NCBI RefSeq assembly: GCF_900113835.1
Contig: NZ_FOQV01000007.1
Location: 193,501-257,500 of the forward strand
Reading direction: 5' to 3'
Length of the DNA stretch: 64,000 nucleotides
Source: Allobosea sp. OK403
GTDB taxonomy: Bacteria; Pseudomonadota; Alphaproteobacteria; Rhizobiales; Beijerinckiaceae
In this document: positions 62,101-64,000 of the stretch, piece by piece
Layout: the number at the start of each line of letters is the position of its first letter
Numbering within the stretch: position 1 is the stretch's first letter
Translations under genes and position numbers: made by a program
The notes under the pieces: model-generated
The model's database searches: none
The model's input: the letters and a program-made list of their open reading frames with translations, nothing else
Told to the model about the DNA's origin: nothing

Positions 62101-62279
62101 TCGACGGTGGCGCCCGGCCAGCGCGCCTGGATGATCATCGTCTTGATGGTGAAGTCGGGATCCTCGGCCCGGCCGAGGTTAAAATAGGAGAACAGGCCCA
62201 TGACCGAAGCCACGATCATGAAGTACCAGATGAGCGAGCGGTGCTGCAGCGCCCAGTCGGAGAGGTTGAAGCTCTTCAC
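59190..62279 (-). CDS. RND efflux pump permease (AcrB/HAE family)
   Basis: This 1029-residue inner-membrane proton-driven pump has 12 helices with two large periplasmic loops. The proton-relay aspartates are in LGLLVDDAMIAVEMMV. The N-terminal helix is preceded by MKSFNLSDWALQHRSLIWYF, and the porter region begins RAEDPDFTIKTMIIQARWPG, typical of TriC/MexK-like pumps. The start is GTG 62279, overlapping the adaptor stop (GTGA). With two adaptor genes upstream the layout matches the TriABC triclosan pump. No outer-membrane channel gene is visible here, although the TolC-type protein at 16821 could serve. Substrates are unknown. Confidence 0.94.
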   Translation of the reverse strand: MKSFNLSDWALQHRSLIWYFMIVASVMGLFSYFNLGRAEDPDFTIKTMIIQARWPGATVEDTISQVTDRIEKKLEELDSFDYAKSLNMPGQTTIFVNLKDTTKAKDIPAIWVKIRNMIGDIRGQFPDGIVGPLFNDNFGDVYGNVYAFTSDGLSQRQLRDYVEDVRAKVLTVPNVGKVDLIGAQDEVIYLEFSTREIAALGITQQMVVDTLKAQNAITPSGTIEAKGERVSVRVGGQFTSEDSLRAINLRINDRFFRLGDVATISRGYADPPTSLFRVGGQPAIGLAIGMKPNANLLHFGEALKAEMNKIEAELPIGVGVHLVSDQPAIVEEAVGGFTKALAEAVAIVLIVSFISLGARAGFVVALTIPLVLAITFVFMELAGISLQRISLGALIIALGLLVDDAMIAVEMMVARLEVGDTLQKAATYVYTSTAFPMLTGTLVTVASFIPVGLNGSAAGEFTFTLFVVIAVSLLVSWVVAVLFAPLLGVTLLPKTMKQHHEGPGRLTRAFNQLLRACVRWKWLTIAATVALFALSVGGMRFVQEQFFPSSDRRELIIDWTVPQNASITQTRDQMDRFEKQALVGEPDIEHWSSYVGQGAVRFVLSYDVQPASPNFGQIVIVTKDIAARDRLRPKLKAILARDFVGTDAFVHLLDIGPPVGRPIQYRVSGPDIQTVRALAQKVASTIGPSKDLGDVVYDWNEPGRVVKVDVLQDKAAQLGITSETIATTLNSVVSGATTTQVRDSIYLINVMGRARDAERSSIDTLQNLQVQSSTGKTVPLAAIANFRYESEQPVVWRRDRLPTVTVKANVITALQPATVVKALEPSLREIITTLPAGYKIATGGAVEESAKGQGPIVAIVPVMLFAMATILMIQLQSFQRLFLVVVVAPLGLIGVVSALVPSGAPLGFVAILGVLALIGILIRNSVILVVQIEHLREEGRDGWTAVVEATEHRMRPILLTAAAASLALIPIAREVFWGPMAYAMMGGIIVGTVLTLLFLPALYVAWFRLKEPSAEPGASPETAHPAATS

Positions 62280-63376
62280 CGGGTAGTCCTCTCATCGGTC
62301 TTGTCGGCCTGGATCTTGACCACCTGCCCCTCGGACAGGCTGTTGACGCCTGCGACGACGAGGCGGGAGCCGGCCTCCAATCCGCCGCCGATCCGGGCGC
62401 TGCGTCCATTGCGCTCCGCGACCTGGACCGGCACGGTCTTTACGGTTTTCGCGGTGGTGTCGACGATCCAGACACGGGTTGCGCCGTCGCGCTCGAGCAG
62501 GGCCGAAAGCGGCACATTGATTGTCGATGTCGTTGCCTCCAAGGGCGTCGCCGTCACTGTCGCGCCGAGGCGGAAGGCCTCGCTGGCCTGTTCGAGCGTG
62601 ACCTTGATCCGCCGGGTCCGGGTCGCGGCGTCGGCCTGCGGCGCGATTTCACGGACTTTCCCATTGGCCTTGATCAGCGGATCGGCCTGGAGATGAACCT
62701 CGAACGGCGCGCCTGCTGCCAGCAGCTGTGCGCGATCGTCAGGAATATCCACCACGGCTTCGCGAATATCGGTCCGGGCGAGCGAAACCACGCGCTTGCC
62801 GGCGGCGACCATCTGCCCGACCTCGGCATCGGTCGTGGTCACCACGCCGTCGATATCGGCGCTGAGCGTGGTGTAGCCGAGCTGCTCGCGCGCCTTTGCC
62901 AGATTGGCCTCGGCCTGCTGCACCGCGGCGGCCGCCGCTTCCTTGGCCTGCTGCGCGGTGTCGAAATCCGCCTGGTTCGAGACCTGTCGCCCGAGCAGGA
63001 TCGAGATCCGGCTTTCGGCGGCGGTGGCGTTGGAGAGCTGCGCGCGCGCCTTGACCAGATCGGCCTCGGCGGTGCGGAGCGCAAGCGCGAGGATGAAGGG
63101 GTCGAGCTGGGCCAGGCTCTGCCCGGCCTTGACGAGATCGCCGACATTGACGTTGCGCGCGACCAGGCGACCGAGCACACGGAAGCCCAGCTCCGTCTGA
63201 TATTGCGGCTGGATCGTGCCGGCGAAGCCGATCGTCTTGTCGCCATTGGGCTTCACGACGATCGACAGCACGGGGCGCGCAGGCGGCGCCGCTTTCGTGT
63301 TCGAGTTTGTCTCGGAATTGCAGCCCGCGAGAGCCAGGGCGGCTCCCGCGACGGCGAATGTGGCGATGTGTTTCAT
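62276..63376 (-). CDS. RND periplasmic adaptor (membrane fusion protein), lipoprotein
   Basis: This 366-residue adaptor has a lipoprotein signal (MKHIATFAVAGAALALAGC). The barrel-sandwich hybrid halves are GFRVLGRLVARNVNVGDLVK and YTTLSADIDGVVTTTDAEVG, separated by a coiled-coil hairpin rich in Ala, Glu and Gln (TAQQAKEAAAAAVQQAEANL). Beta-barrel and membrane-proximal domains follow, ending VVAGVNSLSEGQVVKIQ. It links the pump to an outer-membrane channel. ATG 63376 overlaps the stop of the first adaptor gene (ATGA); a longer in-frame reading from 63625 lies wholly inside that gene. Confidence 0.92.
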   Translation of the reverse strand: MKHIATFAVAGAALALAGCNSETNSNTKAAPPARPVLSIVVKPNGDKTIGFAGTIQPQYQTELGFRVLGRLVARNVNVGDLVKAGQSLAQLDPFILALALRTAEADLVKARAQLSNATAAESRISILLGRQVSNQADFDTAQQAKEAAAAAVQQAEANLAKAREQLGYTTLSADIDGVVTTTDAEVGQMVAAGKRVVSLARTDIREAVVDIPDDRAQLLAAGAPFEVHLQADPLIKANGKVREIAPQADAATRTRRIKVTLEQASEAFRLGATVTATPLEATTSTINVPLSALLERDGATRVWIVDTTAKTVKTVPVQVAERNGRSARIGGGLEAGSRLVVAGVNSLSEGQVVKIQADKTDERTTR

Positions 63377-64000
63377 CCTGCATTCCCCGCCCTGGCCGGC
63401 AGGAGCGCCGTCGGTTGCTGCTCGGTGGGCGCGACGATCTGGCCCGGCCTGAGAAGCTGCGCCCCGCCGGTGACCACGACTTCGCCGGCGCTCAATCCGC
63501 TGCTGATCAGCACTTCGCCGGTCCGATAGATGTCGATGACGACGGGCTTGAGCGAGACAGCGCGGCTTTTCGGGTCGACCACCCAGACGGCCGCCTTGCC
63601 TCCTTGCGTGAAGAAGGCCGTCCATGGCAGCGCGAAGACATCCCGAGGCTGGAAACGGCCGACCCCGGAGACGGCGGCGCCGAGCGTCATCTCCGGCGGC
63701 GGCTGATCGAGGCCGATCTTGACCCTGACCGACCCGGTCGTGGGGTCGACGACGGGCGCGACCTCCCGCACCGTGCCTGTGACCTTGATGCCGGGATTCG
63801 AGATCAGTGTGATCTCGACATTGCCGTCGGCCGGCTTCTGCACGAGAAGCGCCTCATAGACGTCGAAAACCGCATCGCGCGAGCCGTCCCGAGCGACGGT
63901 GAAGACGGCTTGCGCCGCCTCGACGACTTGCCCCACCTCGGCATTGCGCGCGGTGATGATGCCCGGCGCTTCGGCGCGCAGGGCCGTATAGGAGAGCTGG
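63373..64000 (-). CDS. RND periplasmic adaptor, first copy, C-terminal part
   Basis: This is the last 209 residues of a second adaptor; the gene begins beyond the right edge. Visible are the end of the lipoyl half (YTALRAEAPGIITARNAEVG), the beta-barrel (GTVREVAPVVDPTTGSVRVK) and the membrane-proximal domain (PWTAFFTQGGKAAVWVVDPK, then SAGEVVVTGGAQLLRPGQIV). It is not a duplicate of the next gene but a diverged paralogue, as with TriA and TriB. An internal GTG at 63936 is not the start because the frame and the domain continue upstream. All three genes overlap by four bases. Confidence 0.9.
   Translation of the reverse strand, partial: QLSYTALRAEAPGIITARNAEVGQVVEAAQAVFTVARDGSRDAVFDVYEALLVQKPADGNVEITLISNPGIKVTGTVREVAPVVDPTTGSVRVKIGLDQPPPEMTLGAAVSGVGRFQPRDVFALPWTAFFTQGGKAAVWVVDPKSRAVSLKPVVIDIYRTGEVLISSGLSAGEVVVTGGAQLLRPGQIVAPTEQQPTALLPARAGNAG

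Noticed and set aside
59178-62696. A 1172-codon open frame on the plus strand opposite the RND pump gene
   Set aside because: It is the GC-driven antisense shadow of a clear pump gene; its product is Arg/Asp/His-rich low-complexity sequence with no domain.

Overview
The window is 64 kb of high-GC DNA from an alphaproteobacterium. The gene families, the dense ABC-transporter content, frequent GTG/TTG starts and many intergenic palindromes point to the Hyphomicrobiales (a Bosea- or Methylobacterium-like organism). That placement is inference; no rRNA or other marker gene is present to fix the genus. I see no CRISPR array, prophage, transposase or complete insertion sequence.

Region 1 (1-20.9 kb) is metal handling. 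It opens with the end of a Zn/Cd-type P1B ATPase and a small copper chaperone. A five-gene Opp/Dpp-type ABC importer follows (1520-7242), preceded by an AT-rich operator-like palindrome. Next come a NicO/RcnA-type Ni/Co exporter, a GNAT acetyltransferase, a CsoR/RcnR-family repressor behind a G-tract operator, and an unrecognised protein made of two copies of one domain. The copper part is copA behind a textbook CueR promoter, then cueR. A minus-strand periplasmic copper operon follows (small lipoprotein, TolC-type lipoprotein, multicopper oxidase, cupredoxin, CusF-like protein), with a divergent OmpR/histidine-kinase pair.

Region 2 (20.9-29.3 kb) holds tRNA-Gln(TTG) and tRNA-Pro(CGG), a solitary HerA-type ATPase, a GGDEF/EAL protein, a tiny lipoprotein, BioY, an MBL-fold hydrolase, a DUF1499 membrane protein and an enoyl-CoA hydratase.

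Region 3 (29.3-48.9 kb) is uptake and catabolism: an Opp/Dpp-type importer with a fused double ATPase, and a glyoxalase-like protein. A polyamine-type ABC importer is transcribed with a PuuE-type deacetylase/amidohydrolase and an NHL beta-propeller protein, and converges on an FAD oxidase plus a second PuuE-like protein. A Liv-type importer with a fused LivM-LivG ends the region.

Region 4 (49-64 kb) has a CPA1 Na+/H+ antiporter, a second MBL hydrolase and a probable sulfur-amino-acid cluster (PLP C-S enzyme, M20 amidohydrolase, amino-acid ABC importer, GntR regulator, homocysteine S-methyltransferase). It ends in a TriABC-like efflux operon with two adaptors and one RND pump, running off the right edge.

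Two families of palindromic intergenic elements recur. Family A (about 127 bp when complete) flanks copA in opposite orientations. Family B has degenerate terminal inverted repeats, and its edge supplies the stop codon of two genes. Three short tandem duplications lie across stop codons inside the sulfur-amino-acid cluster.
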